A DNA stretch of 55,690 nt from Streptomyces sp. H27-H1 (GTDB lineage Bacteria > Actinomycetota > Actinomycetes > Streptomycetales > Streptomycetaceae), in contig NZ_JAPNLJ010000045.1 in assembly GCF_026627445.1 (NCBI RefSeq), positions 1 through 55,690 on the forward strand, read 5' to 3'. A program made the position numbers and the translations under genes. Every line of letters begins with the position of its first letter. The stretch's first letter is position 1. Below, piece by piece: positions 15,254 through 23,068 of this stretch. The notes beneath the pieces are model-generated. The model saw only the letters and a program-made list of their open reading frames with translations, searched no databases and had not been told where the DNA came from.

Positions 15254-16264
15254 TCAGCGCCGTTCCGGTTTGGCGCTGCGCCCCATGAGTTCCTTGAGCG
15301 CGACCAGGGTCGGCTTGCCGTGGTGGACGATGTCGACGACCGTGTCGGTGATCGGCATGTCGACCCCGTGGCGGCGGGCCAGATCGGCCACGGACTGGCA
15401 GGACTTGACACCCTCGGCGGTCTGCTTGGTGACCGCGATGGTCTCCTCCAGGGTCATCCCGCGGCCGAGGTTGGTGCCGAAGGTGTGGTTCCGGGAGAGC
15501 GGCGAGGAGCAGGTGGCGACGAGGTCGCCGAGGCCCGCGAGGCCGGAGAAGGTGAGCGGGTCGGCGCCCATCGCCAGGCCCAGGCGGGTGGCTTCGGCGA
15601 GTCCGCGGGTGATGAGCGAGCCCTTGGTGTTGTCGCCGAGGCCCATGCCGTCCGCGATGCCGACGGCGAGGCCGATGACGTTCTTGACGGCGCCGCCGAG
15701 CTCGCAGCCGATGACGTCGGTGCTCGTGTACGGGCGGAAGTACGGGGTGTGGCAGGCGGCCTGGAGGCGCTGGGCGACGGCTTCGTCCACACAGGCGACC
15801 ACGGAGGCGGCGGGCTGCCGGGCGGCGATCTCGCGGGCCAGGTTGGGGCCGGTGACGACGGCGACCCGGTCGGCGGGGACCTTGGCCACCTCCTCGATGA
15901 CCTCGCTCATCCGCTTGGCGGTGCCCAGTTCGACGCCCTTCATCAGGGAGACGAGGACCGTGTCGGGCGCCAGCAGCGGGGCCCAGGCGGCGAGGTTGCC
16001 GCGCAGGGTCTGCGAGGGGATGGCGAGGACCGTGAAGTCGGCGCCGGCCGCGGCCTCGGCCGGGTCGGTGGTGGCGCGGATGTTCGCGGGGAGTTCGATG
16101 TCGGGGAAGTAGTCCGGGTTGGTCCGGCCGCCGTTGATGGCGTCGACGAGCTCGCGCCGGCGGCCCCACAGGACCACCTCGCAGCCCGCGTCGGCGAGCA
16201 CCATGGCGAAGGCCGTGCCCCAGGAGCCCGTTCCGAATACGGCTGCCTTCACGGGACGTGTCAC
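15254..16264 (-). CDS. gpsA: Glycerol-3-phosphate dehydrogenase [NAD(P)+]
   Basis: The 336-residue enzyme reduces dihydroxyacetone phosphate to sn-glycerol-3-phosphate for phospholipids. The Rossmann motif FGTGSWGTAFA is near residue 10, the catalytic lysine is in GCELGGAVKNVIGLA, and the GLGDLVATCSS motif binds substrate. GTG 16264 overlaps the plsC stop (GTGA), so translation is coupled to the acyltransferase that uses its product. Confidence 0.95.
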   Translation of the reverse strand: MTRPVKAAVFGTGSWGTAFAMVLADAGCEVVLWGRRRELVDAINGGRTNPDYFPDIELPANIRATTDPAEAAAGADFTVLAIPSQTLRGNLAAWAPLLAPDTVLVSLMKGVELGTAKRMSEVIEEVAKVPADRVAVVTGPNLAREIAARQPAASVVACVDEAVAQRLQAACHTPYFRPYTSTDVIGCELGGAVKNVIGLAVGIADGMGLGDNTKGSLITRGLAEATRLGLAMGADPLTFSGLAGLGDLVATCSSPLSRNHTFGTNLGRGMTLEETIAVTKQTAEGVKSCQSVADLARRHGVDMPITDTVVDIVHHGKPTLVALKELMGRSAKPERR

Positions 16265-17013
16265 TTGTTGCCCTCCCCCGCGGCCTTGCGCCGCTGTTCC
16301 GCCCTGGCCTTGCGATGGTCGTACGGCTGCGGGGGCGCGCTCTCGCCCCGCAGTTCCTCCAGCAGCTCGGTGACGGCCGCCATGATGGTTTCCGTGACCT
16401 CCCTGAGCACGTCCGGAGTGGGTTCCAGGCCGTAGTAACCGGCGAGGTCCACAGGCGGCCCGGCGAGGACCTGGAGGGTTTTGCGCGGGAACAGGCTGAG
16501 CTTGTTCTCCTTGGCGTAGGGCGGCATCGCGAGATTCGCGCCCCACTGGGCCACCGGAATGACGGGGGCCCTGGTCATGAGTGCCACGCGGGCGGCGCCG
16601 GTCTTGCCGGCCATCGGCCACATGTCGGGGTCCCGGGTGAGGGTGCCTTCCGGGTAAAAGGCCACGCATTCGCCCCGCTCGATCGCGTCCACGGCGGCCC
16701 GGAATGCGTCCAGGGCGTTGGTGGACTCCCGGTAGACGGGGATCTGCCCGGAGCCCCGCAGGATCGCGCCGACAATGGGGACCTCGAAGAGGGCGGCCTT
16801 GCCGAGCAATCGGGGCACCCGGCCGGTGTTGTACTGGAAGTGCGCGTAGGACAGCGGATCCAGATACGAGTTGTGATTGACGGCGGTGATAAATCCGCCC
16901 TCGGCCGGAATGTGTTCCATTCCCCGCCAGTCCCGCTTGAAGAGCACTACCAGCGGCGGTTTCGCGATGGCTGCCGCAAGGCGGTACCAGAAGCCGATTC
17001 TGCGGCGGGACAC
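16261..17013 (-). CDS. plsC: 1-acyl-sn-glycerol-3-phosphate acyltransferase
   Basis: The 250-residue PlsC-type enzyme esterifies lysophosphatidate. The HX4D catalytic motif is NHNSYLD near residue 45, and the glycerophosphate-binding motif is YPEGTLTR near residue 125. The C-terminus is basic (HRKARAEQRRKAAGEG). GTG 17013 is supported by GAGGAAGG 7 nt upstream. It heads plsC-gpsA-ddl. Gap 17014-17255 holds the divergent promoters for plsC and cofC and no gene. Confidence 0.92.
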   Translation of the reverse strand: MSRRRIGFWYRLAAAIAKPPLVVLFKRDWRGMEHIPAEGGFITAVNHNSYLDPLSYAHFQYNTGRVPRLLGKAALFEVPIVGAILRGSGQIPVYRESTNALDAFRAAVDAIERGECVAFYPEGTLTRDPDMWPMAGKTGAARVALMTRAPVIPVAQWGANLAMPPYAKENKLSLFPRKTLQVLAGPPVDLAGYYGLEPTPDVLREVTETIMAAVTELLEELRGESAPPQPYDHRKARAEQRRKAAGEGNK

Positions 17014-17255
17014 TCGGACACCTTCCTCTAGGACCGGTGCGCGGCTTGGGCGCCCCGGAGCCGGACAAGTGTCGCCCCAGGCCCGGTCTCTGTCGAGAAC
17101 ACCGTACGCCCCGGACACCCCGACCAGGCCCCGGGCCGCCCGGCATGAGGTGACAATGGGGCTCCGTATGACCTGGCCATGACCCGCACATGGGCTGAGC
17201 GGCGCGCGAGCGTGCCGGAGGGAAGGGGTCCGTCACGAACGCCGTCTGGAGTCTG

Positions 17256-18059
17256 GTGGTCCCGCTGAAGCCCCTCGCCGTGGCCAAGAGCCGCCTCGCG
17301 GCGGCCGTGGGAGCCTCTCGTCCCGGGCTCGCCCTGGCGTTCGCGCTGGACACCGTCGCGGGGGCGCTGGCCTGCGCGGCGGTCGCGGATGTGGTGGTCG
17401 TCACGGACGATCCGGCGGCCGGGCCGGAACTGGCGCGGCTGGGCGCCCGGATCGTGCCGGACCATCCGGCCGCCGGGCTCAACGCGGCGCTGGCCCACGG
17501 GGCGCGGGAGATACGGGCGGGCAGACCGAGGGCGGCGGTGGCCGCGATGAACGCGGACCTGCCGGCGCTGCGGCCGCCCGAATTGCTACGCGTGCTCGAA
17601 ACCGCTTCGGCATTTCCCAGGGCATTTCTGGCGGATGCGGCGGGAATCGGGACGACCTTGCTTTCCGCTGCTCCGGACGTGGAATTGGCGCCCTCGTTCG
17701 GCGGCCCCTCGCGGGCCCGGCATTCGGCCTCGGGCGCGGTGGAAATGACACTCGTCGGCGTAGACAGCATCCGCCGGGACGTGGACACCGCTGCGGATCT
17801 GCGTACGGCCCTCACCCTCGGTGTGGGGCGCCATACGGCCCGATACAGTGCCCACATGCAGGCGACCGCGTACACGTACGACTCCCAGACCCGCAGCGGC
17901 AGTGTGCTGCTGGACGACGGCACCCCGGTGCCCTTCGAGGCCCCGGCGTTCGACGCGGGCGGCCTGCGGCTGCTGCGCCCCGGGCAGCGGGTCCGGATCG
18001 AGACGGACGGCGAGGGTCCCGGCCTGCGGATCACTCTGGTCACGCTGCAGACCTTCTGA
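17256..18059 (+). CDS. cofC: CofC/FbiD-type guanylyltransferase with C-terminal extension
   Basis: The 267-residue product begins VVPLKPLAVAKSRLA, the CofC/FbiD nucleotidyltransferase signature, with TDDP and MNADLPALRP motifs. It activates 2-phospholactate or phosphoenolpyruvate with GTP for coenzyme F420 synthesis; which substrate cannot be read here. After about residue 190 the CofC fold ends, and residues 201-267 form a separate small beta-rich domain (GSVLLDDGTPVPFEAPAFD) recalling cold-shock-like proteins. It is in frame with no stop, but Met201 has a leaderless-type promoter, so two proteins may be made. GTG 17256 has GGAG 4 nt upstream. Confidence 0.85.
   Translation: MVPLKPLAVAKSRLAAAVGASRPGLALAFALDTVAGALACAAVADVVVVTDDPAAGPELARLGARIVPDHPAAGLNAALAHGAREIRAGRPRAAVAAMNADLPALRPPELLRVLETASAFPRAFLADAAGIGTTLLSAAPDVELAPSFGGPSRARHSASGAVEMTLVGVDSIRRDVDTAADLRTALTLGVGRHTARYSAHMQATAYTYDSQTRSGSVLLDDGTPVPFEAPAFDAGGLRLLRPGQRVRIETDGEGPGLRITLVTLQTF
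17844..17858 (+). promoter_or_regulatory. Possible leaderless promoter inside cofC
   Basis: TACAGT at 17844-17849 is a good -10 hexamer whose implied start is exactly the A of in-frame ATG 17856 (Met201). No Shine-Dalgarno is present and the -35 region is poor. If active, it yields a 67-residue protein from the 3' end of the cofC frame. Confidence 0.4.
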
Positions 18060-18149
18060 GACCGGGCCTTTCGGCCCCGGACATCGCAGCCCTCGGACCT
18101 CCCGGTCCCCGGGCCTGCGGACCGCCGACGGCCCGCCCCGACGCACCGC

Positions 18150-18182
18150 GGGCCGGTTTCCCCGCCTTGGGGAAACCGGCCC
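18150..18182. terminator. Bidirectional terminator between cofC and hupS
   Basis: A perfect 14-bp stem (18150-18163 with 18169-18182) and 5-nt loop between convergent genes. Confidence 0.78.
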
Positions 18183-18201
18183 GGCGTGTGTGACTCGTGC
18201 C

Positions 18202-18891
18202 CTACTTGGTCTTGCGGGCGGTGGTCTTCTTCGCGGTGGCCTTGCGCGTCGCCGTCTTCTTGGCGGGCGCCTTCGTCGCAGCGGTGGCCTTCTTGGCCGC
18301 CGGGGCGGTCTTCTTCGCGGTGGCGGTGGTCTTCTTCGCCGTGGCCGCAGCCTTCTTGACCGTGGCCTTCTTGGCGGCGGGGGCCGCCTTCTTCGCCACG
18401 GCGGTCTTGGCGACCGTCTTCTTGGCGGTGGCGGTGGTCTTCTTGGCCGTGGTCTTCTTCGCGACCGTGGTCTTGGCGGCGGCAGCGGCCTTCTTGGCGG
18501 TGGTGGCCTTCTTGGCCGCGGCCTTCTTCACCGTGGCGGAGGCGGCGGAAGAGCCACCCGTGAGGCTTCCCTTGGGCGCCTTCTTCACCGATACCTCGCC
18601 GCCCTTGGGCAGCTTCTTGGTGCCACTGACCAGGTCCTTGAAGCCCTGGCCCGCACGGAAGCGGGGAACCGAGGTCTTCTTGACCCGGACGCGCTCACCC
18701 GTCTGGGGGTTGCGGGCGTAGCGGGCCGGACGGTCGACCTTCTCGAACGAGCCGAAGCCCGTGACCGAGACCCGGTCGCCCGCGACGGTCGAGCGGACGA
18801 TGGCGTCCAGTACCGCGTCGACGGCGTCCGCGGCCTGCTGACGGCCGCCCAGCTTGTCGGCAATCGCTTCTACGAGCTGCGCCTTGTTCAA
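18202..18891 (-). CDS. hupS: Nucleoid protein HU with histone H1-like tail
   Basis: The 229-residue protein has an N-terminal HU fold (MNKAQLVEAIADKLGG) with the DNA-binding arm GERVRVKKTSVPRFRAGQGFK, then a tail of about 120 residues made of Lys/Ala repeats (KKAAAKK, AKKTTA). This dual-domain form is the actinobacterial HupS/HupB type that compacts DNA, in Streptomyces mainly in spores. TTG 18891 is the start because AAGGGG lies 6 nt upstream and it matches the HU N-terminus; an upstream ATG would add 14 residues. The tail codons are repetitive and may vary in copy number. Confidence 0.94.
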   Translation of the reverse strand: MNKAQLVEAIADKLGGRQQAADAVDAVLDAIVRSTVAGDRVSVTGFGSFEKVDRPARYARNPQTGERVRVKKTSVPRFRAGQGFKDLVSGTKKLPKGGEVSVKKAPKGSLTGGSSAASATVKKAAAKKATTAKKAAAAAKTTVAKKTTAKKTTATAKKTVAKTAVAKKAAPAAKKATVKKAAATAKKTTATAKKTAPAAKKATAATKAPAKKTATRKATAKKTTARKTK

Positions 18892-18951
18892 CGTCTTCCC
18901 CTTCGGAGACTTCGCCAGAACGAATGTGTTCAAGCTTATTTCGCACGTTAG

Positions 18952-18966
18952 GCGGATATATACCGC
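18952..18966 (-). promoter_or_regulatory. hupS promoter -10 region in a palindrome
   Basis: GCGG-N7-CCGC brackets an AT-only heptamer (18956-18962) that reads TATATAT on the minus strand, a strong -10 candidate 60 bp before hupS. The flanking inverted repeat could be an operator. No convincing -35 is seen. Confidence 0.4.
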
Positions 18967-19036
18967 AAATCAAACACGAAACGGGCTTATCACCCTAGTG
19001 CCGCAACGTTGTAGGCCGTTACGGAGTTCCTTCGCA

Positions 19037-19264
19037 TCAGTCGCCTTCAGGGAATCGACCCTCGTCGAGGTCCTTCATCAACCTGTCCAGGCGCCTTGCC
19101 GCGTCGGCGAGATCATGCTTCGCCACGGCGGTGACGACCAACAGCTTCCGGGACAGCGCCATCCGTACGCCCTCCGGGACTTGCAGCGTGCGCACCCTTG
19201 TGTGTGCTTCTTTCAATCGGTCGGCAACAAGTCCGTAGAGCTCAAGTTGACTGTCGCGTTCCAT
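19037..19264 (-). CDS. Conserved small protein, 75 residues
   Basis: The product starts MERDSQLELYGLVADRLKEA and is predicted mainly helical with many charged residues and no cysteine or membrane span. I do not recognise a function. I believe a small hypothetical gene occupies the same place between hupS and leuD in other Streptomyces. CACAAT at 19271-19276 on the minus strand sits where a -10 element of a leaderless mRNA would be; there is no Shine-Dalgarno. Confidence 0.7.
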   Translation of the reverse strand: MERDSQLELYGLVADRLKEAHTRVRTLQVPEGVRMALSRKLLVVTAVAKHDLADAARRLDRLMKDLDEGRFPEGD

Positions 19265-19318
19265 GCACAGATTGTGCCATCTGGGGCGAGTTGTCGCCTC
19301 ACGGGGCCTCAACACACG

Positions 19319-19352
19319 ACTGTGCCCCCTGCCGGATGGCAGGGGGCACAGT
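19319..19352. terminator. leuCD terminator hairpin
   Basis: A perfect 15-bp stem (19319-19333 with 19338-19352) with GGAT loop, about 50 bp beyond the leuD stop. A second inverted repeat CTGATCA/TGATCAG (19362-19368, 19388-19394) lies between it and leuD. Confidence 0.75.
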
Positions 19353-19401
19353 GTTGCCTATCTGATCACCCTAAGGCGAATAAGCGCTGATCAGGCTGGA
19401 A

Positions 19402-19995
19402 TCACGCCCGAATCGTGCGCGGCTTGTGGGTGGGCCGAACGCTTTCGTACGTGGTGATGTCCGCTTCGTTCTGAAGGGTGAGGGAGATGTCGTCCAGCCC
19501 CTCCAGCAGCCGCCAGCGGGCGTTGTCGTCGAGTTCGAACTCCGCTACGAGGCCTTCGGCTCGGACCTGGCGGTCGACCAGGTCGACCGTGATCTCGGCG
19601 GTGGGGTCGGCCTCGGTCAGCTGCCACAGCTTCTCGACGGTCTCCTGCGGCAGGACGACGGTCAGCAGACCGTTCTTCAGCGAGTTGCCGCGGAAGATGT
19701 CGGCGAAGCGGGAGGAGATGACCGTCTTGAAGCCGAAGTTCTGCAGGGCCCAGACGGCGTGTTCGCGCGAGGAACCGGTGCCGAAGTCGGGACCGGCGAC
19801 CAGAACGCTCGCGTCCGCGCGCTCGGGGCGGTTCGTGATGAACTCCGGGTCCTTGCGCCAGGCCTCGAAGAGCCCGTCCTCGAAGCCGTCGCGGGTGATC
19901 TTCTTCAGCCAGTGGGCCGGGATGATCTGGTCGGTGTCGACGTTGCTGCGGCGCAGCGGGACGGCCCGGCCGGTGTGAGTGGTGAAGGCTTCCAT
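19402..19995 (-). CDS. leuD: 3-isopropylmalate dehydratase small subunit
   Basis: The 197-residue LeuD forms the swivelling domain of isopropylmalate isomerase in leucine synthesis. It shows RSNVDTDQIIPAHWLK near residue 16 and the substrate loop GPDFGTGSSREHA. ATG 19995 starts MEAFTTHTGRAVPL. It lies 5 bp after leuC, so the two subunits are co-translated. Confidence 0.96.
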   Translation of the reverse strand: MEAFTTHTGRAVPLRRSNVDTDQIIPAHWLKKITRDGFEDGLFEAWRKDPEFITNRPERADASVLVAGPDFGTGSSREHAVWALQNFGFKTVISSRFADIFRGNSLKNGLLTVVLPQETVEKLWQLTEADPTAEITVDLVDRQVRAEGLVAEFELDDNARWRLLEGLDDISLTLQNEADITTYESVRPTHKPRTIRA

Positions 19996-20000
19996 GGTTC

Positions 20001-21425
20001 TCAGACTCCGGCGGTCTCGTTGGCGTCGGACAGGTCGGCGGGCGAGGCCAGATGGCCCAGCACCGCGGTGGCCGCGGCCACCTGCGGGGAGACCAGGTGG
20101 GTGCGCCCGCCCTTGCCCTGCCGGCCCTCGAAGTTGCGGTTGGAGGTGGACGCGGAGCGCTCGCCGGGAGCCAGTTGGTCGGGGTTCATGCCCAGACACA
20201 TCGAGCAGCCCGCGTGCCGCCATTCGGCGCCGGCCTCCTTGAAGACCTTGTCCAGGCCCTCCGCCACCGCCTGCAGGGCGACACGGACCGAGCCCGGGAC
20301 GACCAGCATCCGTACGCCGTCGGCGACTTTGCGGCCCTCGACGATCCCGGCGACGGCGCGCAGGTCCTCGATGCGGCCGTTGGTGCAGGAACCTACGAAG
20401 ACGGTGTCGACCTTGATGTCGCGCAGCGGCTGCCCGGCGGTCAACCCCATGTACTCCAGGGCCTTTTCGGCGGCGTGGCGCTCCGAAGCGTCCTCGTACG
20501 AAGCGGGGTCGGGGACGTGTCCCGACAGGGGCGCGCCCTGGCCGGGGTTGGTGCCCCAGGTGACGAACGGCGTCAGCGCGCCGGCGTCGATGACCACCTC
20601 GGCGTCGAAGGCGGCGTCCTCGTCGGTGCGCAGGGTCTTCCAGTACGCGACCGCCCCGTCCCACTCCTCGCCCACGGGGGCGTGGTCGCGGCCCTCCAGG
20701 TAGTCGAAGGTGGTCTGGTCGGGGGCGATCATTCCCGCGCGGGCGCCGGCCTCGATCGACATGTTGCAGATGGTCATGCGGGCTTCCATCGACAGCTTCT
20801 CGACGGCCTCGCCGCGGTACTCCAGGATGTAGCCCTGGCCGCCGCCGGTGCCGATCTTGGCGATGATCGCCAGGATCAGGTCCTTGGCGGTGACGCCCTC
20901 GGCCAGCGCGCCGGTGACGGTGATCGCCATCGTCTTGGGGCGGGCCAGCGGCAGCGTCTGGGTCGCCAGCACGTGCTCGACCTGGCTGGTGCCGATGCCG
21001 AACGCCAGCGCGCCGAAAGCGCCGTGCGTGGAGGTGTGCGAGTCACCACAGACCACGGTGGTGCCCGGCTGGGTCAGGCCCAGCTGCGGTCCCACGACGT
21101 GGACGACACCCTGCTCGACGTCGCCCAGCGAGTGCAGGCGCACACCGAACTCGGCGCAGTTCTTGCGCAGCGTCTCGAGCTGGGTCCGGGAGACCGGGTC
21201 CGCGATCGGCTTGTCGATGTCGATGGTGGGGGTGTTGTGGTCCTCGGTCGCGATGGTGAGGTCCAGGCGGCGTACCTTGCGGCCGGCCTGGCGCAGGCCC
21301 TCGAAGGCCTGGGGGCTGGTCACCTCGTGCAGCAGGTGCAGATCGATGAAGAGGAGATCGGGCTCGCCCTCTACGCGCCTGACGACATGGTCGTCCCAGA
21401 CCTTCTCCGCGAGTGTCCTACCCAT
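20001..21425 (-). CDS. leuC: 3-isopropylmalate dehydratase large subunit
   Basis: The 474-residue aconitase-family LeuC carries the [4Fe-4S] cluster. Ligands are in VGSCTNGR near residue 345 and CSMCLGMNPD near residue 405. The CGDSHTSTHGAFG motif is near residue 129. ATG 21425 has GGAGGG upstream. It is transcribed divergently from ndgR, whose product is known in S. coelicolor to bind the leuC promoter. The 5' gap of 184 bp carries the shared operator but no obvious Leu-rich leader peptide. Confidence 0.96.
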   Translation of the reverse strand: MGRTLAEKVWDDHVVRRVEGEPDLLFIDLHLLHEVTSPQAFEGLRQAGRKVRRLDLTIATEDHNTPTIDIDKPIADPVSRTQLETLRKNCAEFGVRLHSLGDVEQGVVHVVGPQLGLTQPGTTVVCGDSHTSTHGAFGALAFGIGTSQVEHVLATQTLPLARPKTMAITVTGALAEGVTAKDLILAIIAKIGTGGGQGYILEYRGEAVEKLSMEARMTICNMSIEAGARAGMIAPDQTTFDYLEGRDHAPVGEEWDGAVAYWKTLRTDEDAAFDAEVVIDAGALTPFVTWGTNPGQGAPLSGHVPDPASYEDASERHAAEKALEYMGLTAGQPLRDIKVDTVFVGSCTNGRIEDLRAVAGIVEGRKVADGVRMLVVPGSVRVALQAVAEGLDKVFKEAGAEWRHAGCSMCLGMNPDQLAPGERSASTSNRNFEGRQGKGGRTHLVSPQVAAATAVLGHLASPADLSDANETAGV

Positions 21426-21573
21426 CGCTTTCCCTCCGGCCGGCCGGTTGTGCCGGCGCTTCATAGAGATCTTGTGCGCCTGACCGTCCGTACCCCACGT
21501 CCCGGACGACGGCTCGGATCCAGTGGTTCGTGGACCCGCACATACAGACTCGCTGTTTCTTGGAAAAATTGAA

Positions 21574-21603
21574 CTTGCGTTTCACAGTGTGAGACGCGAA
21601 TAT
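21574..21603. promoter_or_regulatory. NdgR operator and ndgR promoter
   Basis: A near-palindrome of 13-1-13 bp (21574-21600, centre at 21587, 10 of 13 positions paired) has core TTTCACA/TGTGAGA. It overlaps the ndgR promoter: TTGCGT (21575-21580), 17-bp spacer and GAATAT (21598-21603). The implied start is 21610, the A of ATG, so ndgR may be leaderless. The site fits autoregulation and control of leuCD by one IclR dimer. Confidence 0.65.
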
Positions 21604-21609
21604 CGTTTC

Positions 21610-22326
21610 ATGGACAACTCTAGCGGCGTCGGCGTTCTCGACAAGGCAGCTCTGGTATTGAGCGCACTGGAGTCCGGTCCGGCCACCCTCGCCGGGCTGG
21701 TCGCGGCGACAGGGCTCGCACGACCCACGGCACATCGCCTTGCCGTGGCACTGGAACACCACCGGATGGTGGCGAGGGACATGCAGGGCCGGTTCATCCT
21801 CGGACCGCGGCTGGCGGAGCTCGCCGCCGCGGCCGGCGAGGACCGCCTGCTGGCCACGGCCGGACCGGTGCTCACCCACCTCCGGGACGTTACGGGAGAG
21901 AGCGCGCAGCTCTACCGGCGTCAGGGCGACATGCGCATCTGCGTAGCGGCCGCGGAGCGGCTGTCGGGCCTGCGGGACACCGTCCCGGTGGGCTCCACGC
22001 TCCCGATGAAGGCCGGTTCGGCCGCGCAGATCCTGATGGCCTGGGAGGAGCCCGAGCGGCTCCACCGCGGCCTGCAGGGCGCGCGCTTCACGGCGACGGC
22101 GCTCTCGGGCGTACGACGCCGCAGCTGGGCGCAGTCCATCGGGGAGCGGGAGCCCGGCGTGGCCTCCGTATCGGCGCCGGTGCGCGGCCCCTCGAACCGC
22201 GTGGTGGCCTCCGTATCGGTCTCCGGGCCGATCGAGCGGCTGACCCGGCACCCGGGGCGCATGCACGCCCAGGCCGTCATCGACGCGGCCGCCCGGCTGA
22301 CCGAGGCCCTGCGCCGCTCCAGCTGA
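21610..22326 (+). CDS. ndgR: IclR-family regulator NdgR
   Basis: The 238-residue IclR-type regulator begins MDNSSGVGVLDKAALVLSAL. It has an N-terminal winged helix (LAGLVAATGLARPTAHRLAV) and a C-terminal effector domain with GSTLPMKAGSAAQILMAW. In S. coelicolor NdgR controls amino acid genes including leuCD and affects growth on minimal medium. Its site next to leuC with a shared operator supports the same role. ATG 21610 is used; no Shine-Dalgarno is present. Confidence 0.94.
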   Translation: MDNSSGVGVLDKAALVLSALESGPATLAGLVAATGLARPTAHRLAVALEHHRMVARDMQGRFILGPRLAELAAAAGEDRLLATAGPVLTHLRDVTGESAQLYRRQGDMRICVAAAERLSGLRDTVPVGSTLPMKAGSAAQILMAWEEPERLHRGLQGARFTATALSGVRRRSWAQSIGEREPGVASVSAPVRGPSNRVVASVSVSGPIERLTRHPGRMHAQAVIDAAARLTEALRRSS

Positions 22327-22441
22327 TCCCTTTTCCCCACTCCTACTCCCCCGGGCCCGGGGGCGCGTGAGACGCCGCACAACGTCCGCACACGCGCCGC
22401 CGGGCCCGCACTCGTCCGCCCCCGCGGGACCCCGGAAACGC

Positions 22442-22480
22442 CGAAGAGGCCCTCCGCGATGAACGCGGAGGGCCTCTTCG
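22442..22480. terminator. Terminator between ndgR and the tRNA cluster
   Basis: A perfect 17-bp stem (22442-22458 with 22464-22480) and 5-nt loop. It lies 5 bp beyond the 3' end of the last tRNA-Glu and 115 bp after ndgR, so it serves both directions. Confidence 0.8.
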
Positions 22481-22485
22481 ATGCG

Positions 22486-22558
22486 TACCCCCGACCGGAT
22501 TCGAACCGGCGCTACCGCCTTGAGAGGGCGGCGTGCTAGGCCGCTACACAACGGGGGC
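22486..22558 (-). tRNA. tRNA-Glu (CTC), copy 3
   Basis: The 73-nt cloverleaf has loop CTCTCAA with anticodon CTC, T-loop GGTTCGAATCC, acceptor GCCCCCG paired with CGGGGGT (G1-U72) and discriminator A. It is the promoter-distal gene of the cluster. CCA is not encoded. Confidence 0.95.
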
Positions 22559-22580
22559 TAGCTGTCACTGCTGTACTGCG

Positions 22581-22652
22581 CTGGGCTACCAGGACTCGAA
22601 CCTAGAATAAGAGAACCAGAAACTCTCGTGTTGCCAATTACACTATAGCCCA
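22581..22652 (-). tRNA. tRNA-Gln (CTG), copy 2
   Basis: The 72-nt tRNA has acceptor TGGGCTA/TAGCCCA with discriminator G and anticodon loop TTCTGGT (anticodon CTG). The anticodon stem closes with a T-T mismatch at 31-39. It is identical to the copy at 22911-22982. Confidence 0.92.
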
Positions 22653-22676
22653 CAGGTCTAGACCAGCTAGACTGCG

Positions 22677-22749
22677 TACCCCCGACCGGATTCGAACCGG
22701 CGCTACCGCCTTGAGAGGGCGGCGTGCTAGGCCGCTACACAACGGGGGC
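22677..22749 (-). tRNA. tRNA-Glu (CTC), copy 2
   Basis: Sequence identical to the tRNA-Glu at 22486-22558: 73 nt, anticodon CTC, discriminator A. Confidence 0.95.
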
Positions 22750-22810
22750 CCTAGCGATCCTGCATCAAAACATCCGGGTGCGACCCTGGAAATCTCGCGG
22801 GAAGGATCTG

Positions 22811-22883
22811 TACCCCCGACCGGATTCGAACCGGCGCTACCGCCTTGAGAGGGCGGCGTGCTAGGCCGCTACACAACGGGGGC
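22811..22883 (-). tRNA. tRNA-Glu (CTC), copy 1
   Basis: Sequence identical to the other two tRNA-Glu genes: 73 nt, anticodon CTC. Short non-conserved spacers separate the cluster members. Confidence 0.95.
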
Positions 22884-22910
22884 AAGCACTGCGTCACTAC
22901 ATGAACTGCG

Positions 22911-22982
22911 CTGGGCTACCAGGACTCGAACCTAGAATAAGAGAACCAGAAACTCTCGTGTTGCCAATTACACTATAGCCCA
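22911..22982 (-). tRNA. tRNA-Gln (CTG), copy 1
   Basis: The 72-nt tRNA-Gln with anticodon CTG is the promoter-proximal gene of the order Gln-Glu-Glu-Gln-Glu on the minus strand. Confidence 0.92.
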
Positions 22983-23068
22983 CCAAAACGCAAGCCCCTG
23001 AGGTACTTTCGTTCGGTTAGCGTCTCCGGCCCGGCCTTTCGACACGAGCGGGCGGCGCAGAAAGAACA

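Noticed and set aside
21426..21609. Leucine-rich leader peptide attenuator upstream of leuC
   Set aside because: No short frame with clustered Leu codons and no terminator hairpin before the leuC start.
22486..22982. Direct repeats resembling a CRISPR array
   Set aside because: The repeated units fold as complete tRNA-Glu and tRNA-Gln genes of 72-73 nt.
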